DNA from: Erythrobacter sp. 34-65-8
GTDB lineage: Bacteria > Pseudomonadota > Alphaproteobacteria > Sphingomonadales > Sphingomonadaceae
Length of the DNA stretch: 6,275 bases
Direction: 5' to 3'
Assembly (NCBI GenBank): GCA_002278985.1
Contig: NCJP01000099.1
Span: forward strand, 1-6,275
The notes beneath the pieces are model-generated. The model saw only the letters and a list, made by a program, of their open reading frames with translations. It was not told the origin of the DNA and did not search any database. Shown here piece after piece: positions 6,009 through 6,275 of the stretch (its first letter is position 1; each line of letters begins with the position of its first letter). Both the position numbers and the translations under genes were made by a program.

Positions 6009-6275
6009 CCTACCAGACTGAAATCAGCGCGCTGCGCACCGCCATCAACGAACAGGGCGCCCCCTGGAACGCCATCGATGCCGAGAATGCCGCGCGGATG
6101 AAGCTGCAGAACCGCTTCCCCACCGGCCTCGACATCGCCCGCTACACCGCGAAGATCATGCGCGAAGACATGGCAGCCTACGATGCCGACCCGGCCAACT
6201 ACACCCAGTCGCTCGGCTGCTGGCACGGTTTCATCGCGCAGCAGAAGATGATCGCGATCAAGAAGCATTTCGGCA
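6005..6275 (+). CDS. aceA: Isocitrate lyase, glyoxylate shunt (N-terminal part; gene runs off right edge)
   Basis: The first 90 codons are present. The enzyme splits isocitrate into glyoxylate and succinate in the cytoplasm, allowing growth on acetate, fatty acids and other C2 sources. The visible sequence includes MTYQTEISAL at the start, ARMKLQNRFPTGLDIARYTA (about 31-50), and DPANYTQSLGCWHGFIAQQK (about 62-81). These closely resemble my recollection of the long isocitrate lyases (about 530 residues) of Pseudomonas and sphingomonads rather than the E. coli type of about 430. The catalytic KKCGH-type loop lies outside the window. The start is fixed by GAGGAGA at 6-base spacing. It is divergent from the ScfR-type regulator across 146 bases, so regulation by that protein is likely. 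Confidence 0.93.
   Translation, partial: MTYQTEISALRTAINEQGAPWNAIDAENAARMKLQNRFPTGLDIARYTAKIMREDMAAYDADPANYTQSLGCWHGFIAQQKMIAIKKHFG

Noticed and set aside
5879..6268. 129-codon minus-strand frame opposite aceA
   Set aside because: It overlaps a clear isocitrate lyase start and covers the divergent promoter region; no recognisable domain.
1..6275. CRISPR array, insertion sequence, tRNA or rRNA
   Set aside because: No spaced direct repeats, transposase motifs, terminal inverted repeats or structural RNA sequences were seen on either strand.

Overview
The window looks like a chromosomal segment of a high-GC alphaproteobacterium, most likely a sphingomonad (Sphingomonadales, Erythrobacteraceae/Novosphingobium-like). 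I infer this from the G/C-rich third codon positions, the XrtA/PEP-CTERM exopolysaccharide regulatory genes, and an isocitrate lyase of the long Pseudomonas/sphingomonad type beside an ScfR-type regulator. This assignment comes from recognised protein families, not from a database search. Nearly all of the sequence is coding; the longest gap between genes is 146 bases.

Left part (1-4036, all minus strand): a tightly packed operon read from right to left. It starts with a polyprenyl-phosphate sugar-phosphate transferase of the XrtA/PEP-CTERM-associated type (2651-4036). Next is the sensor histidine kinase PrsK (558-2654, GTG start, 4-base overlap with the gene before it). Last is the sigma-54-type response regulator PrsR (from 558, 1-base overlap, running off the left edge of the window). 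The operon pairs the enzyme that loads the first sugar phosphate onto the lipid carrier with the two-component system linked to exosortase A and PEP-CTERM proteins. No exosortase or PEP-CTERM protein lies inside the window; they may lie beyond the left edge.

Middle (4037-4142): a 106-base spacer upstream of the operon. It holds a 9-bp stem-loop made of two copies of a palindromic 9-mer, placed 8 bases before the start codon of the sugar transferase, and two further short perfect palindromes. I could not find a convincing sigma-70 or sigma-54 promoter here.

Right part (4143-6275): a small single-pass membrane protein with an Ala-rich heptad-repeat tail lies 39 bases downstream of an XRE/ScfR-type regulator (4467-5858); both are on the minus strand. 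Divergent from the regulator, on the plus strand, is isocitrate lyase aceA (from 6005, cut by the right edge). The pairing resembles RamB/ScfR regulators, which control acetate, propionate and glyoxylate-shunt genes. The 146-base divergent region contains a plausible leaderless promoter for the regulator, a TATTAT -10 element for aceA, and a 15-codon upstream ORF whose stop overlaps the aceA start (ATGA).

I do not see a clearly new multi-gene system. The most interesting material is regulatory: the leader hairpin of the exopolysaccharide operon and the architecture of the regulator/aceA divergent promoter.
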